Shown: piece by piece, positions 10,601 through 19,876 of the stretch | Layout: each line of letters opens with the position of its first letter | Numbering within the stretch: position 1 is the stretch's first letter | Assembly: GCA_947243795.1 (NCBI GenBank) | Contig: OX365938.1 | Span: 248,001-312,000 of the forward strand | Length of the DNA: 64,000 nucleotides | Direction: 5' to 3' | Source: Saccharomyces uvarum | Taxonomy: Eukaryota; Ascomycota; Saccharomycetes; Saccharomycetales; Saccharomycetaceae | Made by a program: the position numbers and the translations under genes | The notes under the pieces: generated by a model | What the model saw: only the letters and a program-made list of their open reading frames with translations | Database searches by the model: none | What the model was told of the DNA's origin: nothing

Positions 10601-10963
10601 AACTCGAAGGTACACTTCAAAATCCTTGCCTGAAGTCTTCACTTGAATTATAAAGTTACAGTTTGCGTTAACATCCCTAAAAGGTGATTGCGGGTCCTTT
10701 GTGAGCTGCAATACGCACTGTTGTAAATGTTTGATAATGGGTTGGATATTGGCGGAGTCTGCTGTTAATTCATCAATTGAATGGGTTAACGCGCCTGACT
10801 TGGTGATCCGTAGATAGTGGGTCTTCCAATCGTTCAACGAAAGATCATTGCACCACTGAATTTCACCTTTAAATGTGTTTTTATCATGCTTGATGTTGGA
10901 CAAGAATTCGTTCAAAGTGAAATGTAGTTTTTGACTTTGTGCTTGTTCTTTGTTGGAACTCAT
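7643..10963 (-). CDS. BUD2: Bud2, GTPase-activating protein for Rsr1/Bud1
   Basis: The product is a 1106-residue bud-site selection protein that stimulates GTP hydrolysis by the Ras-like Rsr1 at the presumptive bud site. The order is an N-terminal PH-like/C2 region (the FWREEFQFDELL stretch is C2-like) and a central RasGAP domain. The arginine finger lies in LFRGNS, Arg564 by codon count, and the GAP hallmark FLRFFCPVI is present. The C-terminus is Ser/Asn-rich and ends in a Lys-rich tail (WFKKKKEP). The frame extends four codons upstream only through a TTG; the ATG at 10963 gives MSSNKEQ, the same start as in S. cerevisiae. Confidence 0.96.
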   Translation of the reverse strand: MSSNKEQAQSQKLHFTLNEFLSNIKHDKNTFKGEIQWCNDLSLNDWKTHYLRITKSGALTHSIDELTADSANIQPIIKHLQQCVLQLTKDPQSPFRDVNANCNFIIQVKTSGKDFEVYLRVKNWDSFKKLLTCLVWWSSMKTNGIFNKFQISAPYEYNSRRLGEPESLLVYKLNVYGPIVKNIALPPATNPLDKPNINNSNNNGKGWFSAMGVLKSDGILDLLLQNDGSLIYSLNITQLLKSEIRILDSSVLQNDNCLFLGELPLLRKQLNLEKFCIENINSASNNSSNVSQEIIIQFPLRIDLEDCFVSLQSYARSEYVSMTGSDKSNDMRISNSFKLSILEANFQSINLNDKNNTPSSIFTDITAWSHTWARTSMVPNSPNPFWREEFQFDELLRIDTSYLEIKQLFHDPNNSNNKKRLRLIGKIRITQEMINDAKYNKETRLPIMDVDNQNFQIGTICIKLSSNLNFILPSTNFIKLEKLLANLNLSMISNLIYKSSSSMENDNKLMQISIIFLDIFQSISRIEDWFNVLIDKELAKIDGTVSRINQKNLDSKHIFNSLFRGNSILTKSTEQYFFRVGNEYLNEALGPILKDIIKSNKSCELDPARIKEDETVKERILGDNHKRLYYWVTKIWKNLYATSNDLPLEIRNVLKIFRKKLEIICTEDTLQIILNGISGLLFLRFFCPVILNPKLFKYVSENLNETSRRNLTLISKVLLNLSTLTRFANKEPWLMRMNHFIDKRQDELLEYIDKMTQKKLDFNSKKLNLSSSRTRPKLPINQEILNDLPQIPFLIDKNSRETELINLIVNFSQENGNKMAKDNRMENNGKLDSTVGDGLSTSSSMNLLIDRKDLDSPVGAKPEIGELEFERITENNTEVFGDDLMDLLKSDDGVPKQNSLNSSTNNNVKPHSTFATQEEEKYMMKELEQECYLLYNKIDRITKRLSDYECASNSLFEDQKYSILLAFKIYYQELQEGTAIALKLLSDSSLEQPSIKLQKFFIKGTGSKLNNNVGDSYSKFLTIESVVTEASRGTNRSSTHGISLNDDGKDNSTTPSSSSPPGKNGLGNRFSPTNLSRMMRKTPTVDVPKEQNVRKLTKWFKKKKEP

Positions 10964-11237
10964 CGTATAATACAATTAAGAATGCGAAACACCGCGACGT
11001 ACGCACACACAAAGATATCAGTCCAGGTCTGTGGTTCTGGCCGTTGTTTTATTGTTGTTTCCATTTATTGTGCATGACCTTAAATGCTAGCATTTCGCTG
11101 CCTTTGTTTTCGTCGAAAGAGGACGCGATCGAGAATGAATGCCATTAAATATTATTAAATACAGAAATATATACACGATATAGATAGATACATGCATGCT
11201 ATTTAGGAAAAACTTGCAGCAAAGACCAAAATCACGA

Positions 11238-12170
11238 TTAGTCGGTAACAGTGAATTTACCAAAGATATTGGGGATTTCACCTTCCGGTCCGATATATTT
11301 CGGGTCTCTCCAAGGACCAATATCAGAATAGTAAAACCTATCGTTAGAATTGTGCAAAGTGGATTTGCCACCATATTTAATGGGTAAGTTCTCGATAGGG
11401 ATTTGCTTCAACAGTTCTTTTCTGTACGAGGAACCCAGGATGAAGATTTTCGACACAGTGACGGGATCTAAGAAGGGTTTGACCATTTTGAACATTGTAG
11501 AGAAACCGAAGGGACTGTGTATGATGTAGAACTTGCCCATTCTCTCAGGATAATAGTTTTGACTGATACTTGCAACGTCCTTGATGTAAGAGAGCACATG
11601 GTACCCATTCGATAGCGAAATTCCCTTCAAGTCTAGCACGGTACACGAGGTTTCAATCAGGTAACCGACCCTTCTCGAACATGCCGGGACCCTGTACCTG
11701 GCGAACAGTTCGTACTCCTTGACCAAGTTTCTTAACATTTGGTTTTCAGTAGTGATATTATACATCTTCTTCAAGTTAATTCCGCCGAGTTCTTCAAAAT
11801 ACAACGGCCTTCCATCCTTGTCAACGTGATGATAGTACTGAGGGTACATCTTGGCCAATTTGATTCTTTCTTTGTCTTCAGATTCTTTATTGTTTTCGTA
11901 ATCCTCGATAATAGTGTTGGCACCATATTCTTCCCTCCATCGTTCAGCTTCTATAAACATTTCAACGGCAGCATTGATGTTGAATTTCCTTGCTCTTAGA
12001 AATCGCAACAGTGTGGAATCATCCAACCTTTCTTTGTAGTTTTGTTCTAGCAAAATCGACCTAAAATGCAAAAGGGCCTTATCTTGCTCCTTGGTTAAAT
12101 TCCCGGGAGTACCTGGAAGAGCGTTAGGCGAACAAATTTGAGGGTAAGTATCAAGTATGCTAGTTGTCAT
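11238..12170 (-). CDS. YKL091C: Sec14-like phosphatidylinositol-transfer family protein
   Basis: The product is a 310-residue CRAL-TRIO protein and a close homologue of Sec14. The S. cerevisiae protein has a Sec14 fold that binds phospholipids, but its cellular task is unsettled. A CRAL-TRIO N-terminal helical part covers about 30-90 ([14 protein letters not shown] is the family signature). The lipid-binding CRAL-TRIO domain covers about 100-275, with [18 protein letters not shown] marking the gate region. The C-terminal IGPEGEIP motif is typical. Length is identical to S. cerevisiae. It lies 274 bp upstream of BUD2 on the same strand. Confidence 0.95.
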   Translation of the reverse strand: MTTSILDTYPQICSPNALPGTPGNLTKEQDKALLHFRSILLEQNYKERLDDSTLLRFLRARKFNINAAVEMFIEAERWREEYGANTIIEDYENNKESEDKERIKLAKMYPQYYHHVDKDGRPLYFEELGGINLKKMYNITTENQMLRNLVKEYELFARYRVPACSRRVGYLIETSCTVLDLKGISLSNGYHVLSYIKDVASISQNYYPERMGKFYIIHSPFGFSTMFKMVKPFLDPVTVSKIFILGSSYRKELLKQIPIENLPIKYGGKSTLHNSNDRFYYSDIGPWRDPKYIGPEGEIPNIFGKFTVTD

Positions 12171-13643
12171 TCTTCTGCAGTCTCAATTCTGCACAACTGA
12201 ATTATTTTTCAGATCTTATTCGCCGTTCCAAAGAAATATTCGAAATAGAGAATCACGATCTAAATAATAATCCGAGGAATTTTAAAAGGAGTAAATAGGG
12301 GCATATCAAGAAAGGGATTTGAAATGTGCCTATAAGACAGAACGTCATAATTCATTATATATCATATACCGGTAAAGCTTCATATGCACCAAAATGAGCA
12401 CTTTTTTTTATCAGAGGCTGTTTTAATTTCATTACTATTAATAATTAGAAAGCGATCTGATAAAATTTCAATTCAGGTAGTAGAAATTTACTGCCTACAG
12501 TTTCTAATGAAACAAGTAGGAAAATAGACCTATATAAAATTACAATGGGCCCACAATGACGCTTGTTCCCTAGAGAAGGACATGAAATGTAACAGCTGTT
12601 GCTTAGAATCCAATAGTATTTATAAGTCAGAAACGGATATCAATTTGGGTCTAAATGAGATAAAAAAGTCGTTTGTGGCTTCTGGAGGCAGCAATTTCTT
12701 CAAAAAGGAAATGAAAACGTTGCTGTATCGCTTAGCTCAGTATTGAGAATTTTATAAGAGTTACCTGACACATCCAACTTACCTGATCCCAAGTTCCGAG
12801 GGGGTAGAGGGATTGATTTAATTAATGAAGAATAAAATTAATCATAATGAATCTTAATATTATTCTAGATTTATAATTCTAAGCTGGGGTTTGTGCCGCG
12901 AGGATTATATGATATTTATATATATCTTTTAATAAGTATAATAATTATAAGACAAGGGACCCAAATAATCAGCTGATTAAAATGTAAGAAGGTCAAGGGG
13001 AAAATATACTTTTCTAGAGAAACTCCCTTGGGAATTGAGTAAAATCGATCCACTATTATCGCAAAATATAAAAAAAGCGGCGTAGTACAATAGAGATTTC
13101 CTGCTCAGGTAAATCCCTGCTTAAGGGATTATCAATACACCAACCATGTATCTAGTGCATGCTCGATACCTGAACAAACGATTTATTAAAAGGTAAAAAA
13201 GAGAAATTTCCTCACGATAAGTCCACACGAATACTAGAAGTAATTACCAACGAATAATGGAGAAAACAAACATATGGCAATACTTCAGCCAAGTAAACGG
13301 AACTGGGGCTTGAAATTGATATATAAGAGTCATGAAAAGCTCGTAAAATTTAGAATGATACAATAGCCATATCCTATATCCTTATAGGGTTTCACAGACA
13401 AGCTGAGTGAAAGAGGCAAGAAAGCCGCATATATATAGTCATGTAATTATATACAGTAAGGTGTATATCGGTACCGCCTCTTTATTGTGAAGTGAAAGCT
13501 CTCTTTAACGGCAAAAGGGTGGTGGACTAGTTGAAAAGATTGAAAAAAAAATCAAATTTTATAGCATTATTCGCATTCAGTCTATCAGTAAAAGGCAATC
13601 ATGGCAACCCACCTACCGTGCATGTAAGATCGTTCAAGTGAAC
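12171..13643. other. 1.47 kb gap between divergent YKL091C and CUE2
   Basis: I recognise no annotated gene. It is A/T-rich with many short TA-rich blocks. I see no tRNA signature, LTR end or snoRNA box set. The only open frame worth noting is a 54-codon ATG frame at 12582-12746, listed separately. Promoters of YKL091C and CUE2 must lie at its two ends. Confidence 0.5.
12582..12746 (+). CDS. Small open frame of unknown status (54 aa)
   Basis: An ATG-started 54-codon frame sits in the middle of a long gene-free gap. It begins MKCNSCCLESNS and ends KTLLYRLAQY, with three cysteines in the first seven residues and a basic, helix-prone second half. I do not recognise it. Composition is more protein-like than the surrounding TA-rich DNA, but length alone gives no support. 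It could be a chance frame, a young gene, or a remnant. Confidence 0.2.
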   Translation: MKCNSCCLESNSIYKSETDINLGLNEIKKSFVASGGSNFFKKEMKTLLYRLAQY

Positions 13644-14951
13644 ATGAATAGCAATGATGACTATGATTCCCAATTATCGATCTTGATGGATATGTTTCCA
13701 ACTGTTTCTAGATCCATATTACAAGAGCATTTACTTGAAAATAATAATGACTTAGAATTAACAATATGCCTGCTACTAAAGGAGAACGACGAAATAGATA
13801 ATGAGCTACATCAATTATACGATATGTTTCCTCACATTGATTGCAATATTATAAAGGACCAATTTATAGCCAATGAGAAGTCTGTAGAATTGACTATTTC
13901 TGATCTTTTAAATTATGAAATCTTGCAAAAGCTTAAACAAGACCAAGCCCCCCCCCCTGACAGCATACAGAAGGATGGAACAAAAAACAATTGGAAGCTA
14001 ACAAACGATCATATACAGACTATAATTAAATTCACTGATGCTCCCAAAGATATTGCACAGAAATATTTTGTCGAAAATAGCTTTGATCCAATAGGAGCTG
14101 TTATTAAGATAGTATTGGATTACTATGATAAAGATCATTTTACACAGACTTCAACTACTGCCAATGCAAAAACAAGATTTACTGCTCCTGTGAGGGGCGG
14201 TCGAGTTCAGTCATCAATGGGACTCGCACATGTGTTAAAACAAGGGGAAAAGTCGACAAAAGAAGGTGAAGAAAATACCAAAAGAGCAACAACTTACAAG
14301 CACTCATTGGGTAGCCCACAAATGATTGAATTAAATGAAATGGTTGAAGGAAACCACGACCTAAAAGCCATAAACCATGAATTCCTGCAAAAATGCTTGC
14401 AATTTTACGATGGAGATATCACGAAAGTATTAGACCTATCCTCCTTACTGATTAAAGATGACAAAAGTATCACCAAGACTTGGAATATTGATGGAGGCTT
14501 TACTCTGACATCTCAAGATAACTGTAAGCAACATTTGAGCAAGCCCTCAACGCCGCCGATTCCCCACAGAAATGGTGTAAAGAAATCACCCTTCCAAAAT
14601 GAGGAAACACATAATGAAGCCGCCGCACTTATAAACAACCTTTTCCAAACATACCGATTAGATTTCCATGGATTTCTACCTAACGAGGCAGTTTCAATCT
14701 TGAAACTTGCATTAAATAAATGGTGGTCTAAGGAGGTCACAGAACGAGAGCTAAACTCTCATAATATTAATACTTACGGCTCTAAAGTACAATTCGTGAG
14801 CCCGTTGGTTGTCGTTACTGGTAGAGGTATCCATAGTGTCGGCGGGATCTCGAAAGTTCGACTGCAAGTCAAGAATTTTTTGGAAAAGAACCATTACGTC
14901 TTTTGGGAAGAGTCTTCTTTTTTTAAAGTCGAAGGTAAGAAGAGGAAATAA
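13644..14951 (+). CDS. CUE2: Cue2, ribosome-associated endonuclease of no-go decay
   Basis: The product is a 435-residue protein. S. cerevisiae Cue2 cleaves mRNA at collided ribosomes during no-go decay. Two N-terminal CUE ubiquitin-binding domains are visible (about 9-50 with DMFPTVSRSILQEHL, and about 55-95 with YDMFPHIDCNIIKDQF). A middle linker follows, then a C-terminal Smr nuclease domain (about 345-430) with LDFHGFLPNEA and TGRGIHSVGG, the motifs expected of SMR nucleases. The frame starts two codons earlier only with GTG; ATG 13644 is the first ATG. A proline run (PPPPD near 104) sits between the domains. Confidence 0.94.
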   Translation: MNSNDDYDSQLSILMDMFPTVSRSILQEHLLENNNDLELTICLLLKENDEIDNELHQLYDMFPHIDCNIIKDQFIANEKSVELTISDLLNYEILQKLKQDQAPPPDSIQKDGTKNNWKLTNDHIQTIIKFTDAPKDIAQKYFVENSFDPIGAVIKIVLDYYDKDHFTQTSTTANAKTRFTAPVRGGRVQSSMGLAHVLKQGEKSTKEGEENTKRATTYKHSLGSPQMIELNEMVEGNHDLKAINHEFLQKCLQFYDGDITKVLDLSSLLIKDDKSITKTWNIDGGFTLTSQDNCKQHLSKPSTPPIPHRNGVKKSPFQNEETHNEAAALINNLFQTYRLDFHGFLPNEAVSILKLALNKWWSKEVTERELNSHNINTYGSKVQFVSPLVVVTGRGIHSVGGISKVRLQVKNFLEKNHYVFWEESSFFKVEGKKRK

Positions 14952-15053
14952 AGCCTATTCCGGCTCGTGTGTAATACTGTATATGTAATTTAAAACTAGT
15001 TCAATTTTGACGATCAGTGCATTAATTTTTCATTTTCGAGAAAAAATAACATG

Positions 15054-15059
15054 ACGCGT
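15054..15059. promoter_or_regulatory. MCB-like site (ACGCGT) upstream of MIF2
   Basis: A perfect ACGCGT hexamer about 95 bp before the MIF2 ATG is a candidate MBF (Mbp1/Swi6) site, which would give G1/S timing. One hexamer can occur by chance. Confidence 0.4.
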
Positions 15060-15154
15060 AGGCAATAATAATGTAAATAGAGAAGTATTAGAAAAACACA
15101 CAGGTAGTATAAACAGACCAGGTTAGAATCCCCTCAAAAGATACCAATTGGAAC

Positions 15155-16801
15155 ATGGACTACATGAACCTGGGACTGAGGTCCCGTAAAACGGGTATTG
15201 ATGTTAAACAAAACATACCGAAGGATGAATACAGTATGGAGAATATTGATGATTTTTTCAAAGATGATGAAACTAGTCTTATCAGTATGAGAAGAAAAAG
15301 CAGAAGAAAATCATCGCTGTTCTTACCGTCATCATTAAACAACAACACCGATAATATATTACCGCCTTTTCTACAATCATATCGACCTCAAGAAAACGAA
15401 GCTGCTCAGAATCCATCCAGTACTGACGGCTCAAGACGATCCTCTCTGTTAAGTCATCAGTCCAATTTTCAAAGCCCAGCTAATGATTTTGAACCCATTC
15501 AGGAGGATCCAGAAGAAGAAGAAAAAGGAAGCAAAAGCAATGGGGTTGGAACGCCAAAAACCAATAATTTAAGTAAACCTAGTTTTAAAAGAAAATATTC
15601 TACCCATTATGACCTTGATATCTCTGAAGACCCCTCCGTAAGGCTGACACCCGATAGGATAACTAATAAAAACGTGTACTCAGACGTTCCTGATTTGGTT
15701 GCTGATGAAGATGACGACGATAGGGGAAACACTTCATTAAATACATCTGATAATGCGTTATTAGAAGATGAGTTAGAAGATGACGGGTTTGTACCTGAAA
15801 GTGATGAGGACAGAGACTATATTGGAAGTGATTCTTCCTTGAATTCTAGCTCAGATTCCCCAAGTGATGTTAATGACGATGATGCATACCAAGAAGTAGA
15901 AGAAGAGGCCCAAGTGAGCGAAAACGACAATGAAGATGACTATATAAAACGTCAGGCGACCGATGTGGTTCGAACAGACTCAATAATAGATAGAAACGGA
16001 CTGCGAAAATCCACGAGAGTTAAAGTTGCACCTTTGCAATATTGGAGAAACGAAAAAATAGTATACAAGAGAAAATCCAGCAGACCTGTTCTCGATATAG
16101 ATAAAATTGTCACATACGATGAATCGGAAGACGAAGAGGAAATACTGGCAGCTCAAAGGAAGAAAAGACAGAAAAAGAAACCTACACCAACTAGGCCATA
16201 CAATTATGTGCCTACAGGGAGACCAAGAGGTAGGCCGAAGAAGAATCCAAATACAACGGAAAACCCCGTTCTAGAAGACCCAAATGAGGAGATTATAGAA
16301 AGGATAGAATCTGGAGGTATAGAAAATGGAGAATGGCTGAGGCACGGGATACTAGAGGCTAATGTGAAAATCAGTGACAATAAAGAGGAGACGAAGGATG
16401 AAATAATCGCATTTGCGCCTAATTTATCACAAGCTGAACAAGTAAAAGATACAAAGGATGAGAATTTTTCCCTTGAGATAATGTTTGACAAACACAAAGA
16501 GCATTTTGCAAGTGGGATATTAAAATTACCAGCCATATCTGGACAGAAAAAAATAAGTAACTCATTTAGAACTTATATTACATTCCACGTGATACAAGGG
16601 ATCGTCGAAGTTACTGTATGTAAGAACAAATTTTTGAGTGTTAAAGGTTCTACTTTTCAAATACCAGCATTCAATGAATATGCCATTGTCAATAAGGGAA
16701 ATGATGAAGCCAGAATGTTCTTCGTGCAGGTGACCGTTTCGCAAGACGCTAATGATGATAATGATAAAGACCTAGAAACTACTTTCGACACTTTCGGGTG
16801 A
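15155..16801 (+). CDS. MIF2: Mif2, CENP-C centromere protein
   Basis: The product is a 548-residue inner-kinetochore protein that contacts the Cse4 nucleosome and recruits the outer kinetochore. The N-terminus (GLRSRKTGIDVKQ) corresponds to the Mtw1-complex-binding region. A serine/acidic middle follows. The CENP-C signature lies at about 283-304 (RKSTRVKVAPLQYWRNE). An AT-hook RPRGRPKK lies at 356-363. The C-terminal cupin dimerisation domain covers about 440-530 (YITFHVIQGIVEVTV). Length is within one residue of S. cerevisiae. The stop codon TGA ends 248 bp before the CAB3 ATG. Confidence 0.96.
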   Translation: MDYMNLGLRSRKTGIDVKQNIPKDEYSMENIDDFFKDDETSLISMRRKSRRKSSLFLPSSLNNNTDNILPPFLQSYRPQENEAAQNPSSTDGSRRSSLLSHQSNFQSPANDFEPIQEDPEEEEKGSKSNGVGTPKTNNLSKPSFKRKYSTHYDLDISEDPSVRLTPDRITNKNVYSDVPDLVADEDDDDRGNTSLNTSDNALLEDELEDDGFVPESDEDRDYIGSDSSLNSSSDSPSDVNDDDAYQEVEEEAQVSENDNEDDYIKRQATDVVRTDSIIDRNGLRKSTRVKVAPLQYWRNEKIVYKRKSSRPVLDIDKIVTYDESEDEEEILAAQRKKRQKKKPTPTRPYNYVPTGRPRGRPKKNPNTTENPVLEDPNEEIIERIESGGIENGEWLRHGILEANVKISDNKEETKDEIIAFAPNLSQAEQVKDTKDENFSLEIMFDKHKEHFASGILKLPAISGQKKISNSFRTYITFHVIQGIVEVTVCKNKFLSVKGSTFQIPAFNEYAIVNKGNDEARMFFVQVTVSQDANDDNDKDLETTFDTFG

Positions 16802-17049
16802 TTATAATGTACATATTCGTTATACACCTTTGTAGTAAATACATACAAAACGAGGCTTACACGATTACGTATTGTAAAATTGAACTTTTTTTTGATCATA
16901 AATTAATTAAGCACGTAAAAACTCGCACTAAATTTTCGCAGATGAGAGAGCAAAAAACCAGAAAAAAGAGAGGAAGACTAATAGTGATCTTTGGAGGTCA
17001 TATTAAAATAAGGGTCACAAGAACGGTGAAAAGTGGCAAAGAGAGCGTG

Positions 17050-18777
17050 ATGACGGATGGCAAAGCAAACTCAGGTCAGAATATGAACGGAAAACAAGGA
17101 GTTAACTTGGTCTCATCTTTGCCTACTACACAAGTGCCGGTTTCGATCTTGACTAACAAGGAGAAAAGCAAAAACATTCACGATGAGTCAAATGTGGAAG
17201 GATCTGACAACAACGATGATCAATCAAGATCTAACTCTAGTAGAAGAAATATTTATAAAAACGACTTTGGTACGAATTTGAGAGATTTTTGTTTTGCTGA
17301 TTTGAAACAGAATAGTGAAAGAACCAGAGATGGGCATGATATATATGTTAACACGAATGTATCATTGAATAACGGCAACCAAAACAGCTTCTCGCCTTCT
17401 TTGCCTTCAGCTGTTTCATTTACGGTGCCAGAGGTGGAAAGGATGCCTCATCATAGATATTCAATCTCGAATAAACCTGGGAAACAACAGATGCAGCAAC
17501 AAGACCAACAACAAAAGGAACAAGTACAGGAGAAACTGCATCAAGAAAAACAGCAAGAGAAAGAGGTGAAGCAAATCCAAGAAGAAGTGCAGAAAAAACA
17601 AAATGAAAGACAACAACTAATAGACAAAAAGGAAAGAATAGCGAATGCCATACTTAAGCAGAAGACAACCAAAGATGATGGGAATACCAATGAATCTGCT
17701 GTACCAAGCAGAGCAGACAAGCGTGACGATGAAGTGGACTCACCTTCTATGGAGAAAAATTCTATCGTTCACATGCCCGGTGATTTTATTTATTTCAACC
17801 CTAAGCCTAACGCTTCTAAACCGATGGCCGCCAAGGTGGCACAATTAGTGGCTAACAGCAGTTCTATACACAAAAATAAGGAGGTTATTGCACCGCCCAC
17901 GGGACCACGTGTGCCCTTTACAGAATTTTTCCAAAAGGAAGATGACAAGAAGTTCCATATCTTGATCGGCGCCACGGGGTCAGTTGCTACAATAAAAGTG
18001 CCCTTAATCATTGACAAGTTATTCAAGATTTACGGACCGGAGAAAATTTCGATCCAGTTGATAGTGACAAAGCCCGCCGAACATTTTTTAAGAGGGCTAA
18101 AGATGTCTACGCACGTTAAAATTTGGAGGGAGGAAGACGCATGGATATTTGATACTGTAAACAAGAATGATGCTAACCTAAATCTGAACCTTATATTACA
18201 TCACGAACTGAGAAAATGGGCCGATATTTTTCTAATCGCGCCCTTGTCAGCCAACACGTTGGCTAAATTGGCCAATGGTATATGCAATAACCTGTTAACT
18301 TCTGTGATGAGAGATTGGTCACCATTGACACCAGTTATGATCGCACCTGCAATGAACACTTTCATGTACATCAACCCCATGACGAAGAAGCATCTGACTG
18401 GGTTGATCCAGGACTACCCATTTATCCAAGTCTTGAAACCAGTAGAGAAAGTATTGATCTGCGGGGATATTGGTATGGGTGGCATGAGAGAATGGACAGA
18501 CATTGTGGAGATTGTGAGGAGGAGAATAAATGAAATAAGAAAAGCCAGGGATGAAGAGACTGGCGACAAAGAGCAAGAACAAGAAGAGCAGGAGGGTATT
18601 AACAACGGGAACGATGACGAAGAAGATGACGAAGAAGACGATGACGAAGAGGAGGAGGCGGCTCGAAACGAAACGGCCTCGGACGAGAGCGATGATGACG
18701 ATGATGACGATGATGATGATGATGACGATGATGATGACGGTGACAACGAAGAAGGAGAGGTGGGAGCTGAGGTTTGA
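17050..18777 (+). CDS. CAB3: Cab3, phosphopantothenoylcysteine decarboxylase subunit
   Basis: The product is a 575-residue subunit of the heterotrimeric PPC decarboxylase of coenzyme A synthesis, which it forms with Sis2/Hal3 and Vhs3. The N-terminal half is disordered, with a Gln/Lys/Glu coiled-coil segment (about 145-200). The flavoprotein domain covers about 300-500: ILIGATGSVATIKVPL, an APLSANTLAKLANG substrate-recognition motif, APAMNTFMY, and the catalytic-loop cysteine Cys471 in LICGDIGMGG, the residue Cab3 is known to supply. The acidic tail contains 16 consecutive Asp codons (18691-18738). The chosen ATG gives MTDGKANSGQNMNG, matching S. cerevisiae, but the frame is open back to 16798 with an ATG at 16807. 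Confidence 0.94.
   Translation: MTDGKANSGQNMNGKQGVNLVSSLPTTQVPVSILTNKEKSKNIHDESNVEGSDNNDDQSRSNSSRRNIYKNDFGTNLRDFCFADLKQNSERTRDGHDIYVNTNVSLNNGNQNSFSPSLPSAVSFTVPEVERMPHHRYSISNKPGKQQMQQQDQQQKEQVQEKLHQEKQQEKEVKQIQEEVQKKQNERQQLIDKKERIANAILKQKTTKDDGNTNESAVPSRADKRDDEVDSPSMEKNSIVHMPGDFIYFNPKPNASKPMAAKVAQLVANSSSIHKNKEVIAPPTGPRVPFTEFFQKEDDKKFHILIGATGSVATIKVPLIIDKLFKIYGPEKISIQLIVTKPAEHFLRGLKMSTHVKIWREEDAWIFDTVNKNDANLNLNLILHHELRKWADIFLIAPLSANTLAKLANGICNNLLTSVMRDWSPLTPVMIAPAMNTFMYINPMTKKHLTGLIQDYPFIQVLKPVEKVLICGDIGMGGMREWTDIVEIVRRRINEIRKARDEETGDKEQEQEEQEGINNGNDDEEDDEEDDDEEEEAARNETASDESDDDDDDDDDDDDDDDDGDNEEGEVGAEV
18691..18738 (+). repeat. GAT/GAC trinucleotide tract in CAB3
   Basis: Sixteen successive Asp codons (mixed GAT and GAC) sit in the acidic tail of Cab3. 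The mixed codons suggest an older tract rather than a fresh pure microsatellite. Confidence 0.9.
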
Positions 18778-18967
18778 ATGCATTAAAAAAAAGAAGCATT
18801 ATGTTATGTTGTGTTATGTTGTATTTTTTTTCTTAAAACAAAAAGTGTTTATTTGTTCTTGTTTTCAAAAGCCTTAAAAATAAACAGAAACAAATGTCTA
18901 AATAGGATTAAATAAATATGTATATGGAAGGGAAAGTGTTTGTATTTACAGGAATAACAGTCACCCC

Positions 18968-19639
18968 TCAAAAGCCCAGATACTTCCAAACCCTCAACCT
19001 AAAGCCTTCAAAACTGTTTAGTTTCGGTCTGACGTCCAGATAAATAAGTGGCTGCTGCTGTTCTGAGGCGTTTTGGTCGTTTGAATAAAAGTCGATCACG
19101 TAATCTATAGTCTTGCCGCATCTATCTATTTGCCAGTCATGTCTATCAAACGGCTTGGCCAGATGCAAGACCCGCGACCTGAACCAAGCTCTTGGCGTAA
19201 GTTTTTTGGAGTCGCCTTTGAAATTGGACAGTTTGATACCGCCGCACGCTTCGCCACCTTGCTTGTCCTCCCAGCTTCTGATGTAGTTCCAGACGCGCTC
19301 GTTGATGGAGTTGTGCAGTGGCACCACGACCTTCATATCGTTTGAGTTCGGGTCCCAGTTTTTCTTCATCATGGCCTCGTAGAATTGCTTTTCCGAGGGG
19401 TATATCCAGTTTTTATCGGAGTCGGTCCTTGGTATGGTGGAGACTTCTCTGGACTGGGACAACCCCACGTTGGTGACATACTGAGGGTCCTTGTCGTTCT
19501 GTTGTGGGTTTGCAGAACACTCGAGCTCACTGGGCGAGGCCGGGGCCCCCGGAGGAGTTTCTTTACTGTGTTCTCGCAGCCACAACTGCCTGGTTTCCTC
19601 GTCGACTGGACATTTCCCCTGTTGGTCTGAAGCGGTCAT
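18968..19639 (-). CDS. CYT2: Cyt2, cytochrome c1 heme lyase
   Basis: The product is a 223-residue holocytochrome-c1 synthase that attaches heme to apocytochrome c1 in the mitochondrial intermembrane space. Family signs are a Cys-Pro-Val heme-regulatory motif near the N-terminus (GKCPVDEE) and the block [18 protein letters not shown]. The conserved [11 protein letters not shown] and AWFRSR...[14 protein letters not shown] stretch and the closing [15 protein letters not shown] are also typical of CCHL/CC1HL enzymes. The start MTASDQQG is the S. cerevisiae-like one. An in-frame ATG at 19750 would add 37 residues. Divergent from SRX1. Confidence 0.93.
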   Translation of the reverse strand: MTASDQQGKCPVDEETRQLWLREHSKETPPGAPASPSELECSANPQQNDKDPQYVTNVGLSQSREVSTIPRTDSDKNWIYPSEKQFYEAMMKKNWDPNSNDMKVVVPLHNSINERVWNYIRSWEDKQGGEACGGIKLSNFKGDSKKLTPRAWFRSRVLHLAKPFDRHDWQIDRCGKTIDYVIDFYSNDQNASEQQQPLIYLDVRPKLNSFEGFRLRVWKYLGF

Positions 19640-19643
19640 AGTA

Positions 19644-19670
19644 GACAAAAGAGACAAAAGAGACAAAAGA
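19644..19670. repeat. Nine-base tandem repeat, three copies
   Basis: GACAAAAGA is repeated three times without interruption, directly upstream of the CYT2 ATG. Being a multiple of three it keeps the upstream CYT2 frame open and encodes a Ser-Leu-Leu periodicity on the minus strand. Confidence 0.9.
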
Positions 19671-19869
19671 GCAACAGATCTAGTGCTTTCACTGCCAAGA
19701 TGCACTACGTATCCTTCGGCGTATGCGAACCTTCGAGCGCTACTGTCCATGATTAGTAAGCCCTCCGCAAAGCTTATACCAGATCTTTGTCACAGGGGCC
19801 TTGGATTTCCAGAAAGCCAGCGGTTACCCGCAGCGGCGGGCGCGGCGGGGTCCAGAATTAGGCGCTATT

Positions 19870-19876
19870 TTAGTCA
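19870..19876 (+). promoter_or_regulatory. Candidate Yap1 site upstream of SRX1
   Basis: TTAGTCA is a known Yap1-type element variant (as in GSH1). It lies 117 bp before the SRX1 ATG. SRX1 induction by peroxide through Yap1 is established, so the site is plausible, but it is a single 7-mer. Confidence 0.45.

Noticed and set aside
12720-12750. tRNA-like string (GCTTAGCTCAGTATTGAG) in the YKL091C-CUE2 gap
   Set aside because: It resembles an A box only; there is no B box, no cloverleaf and no terminator.
18319-18783. Minus-strand frames opposite the acidic tail of CAB3
   Set aside because: They come from reading GAT/GAC repeats backwards (poly-Ser, poly-His or poly-Val/Ile); no independent support.
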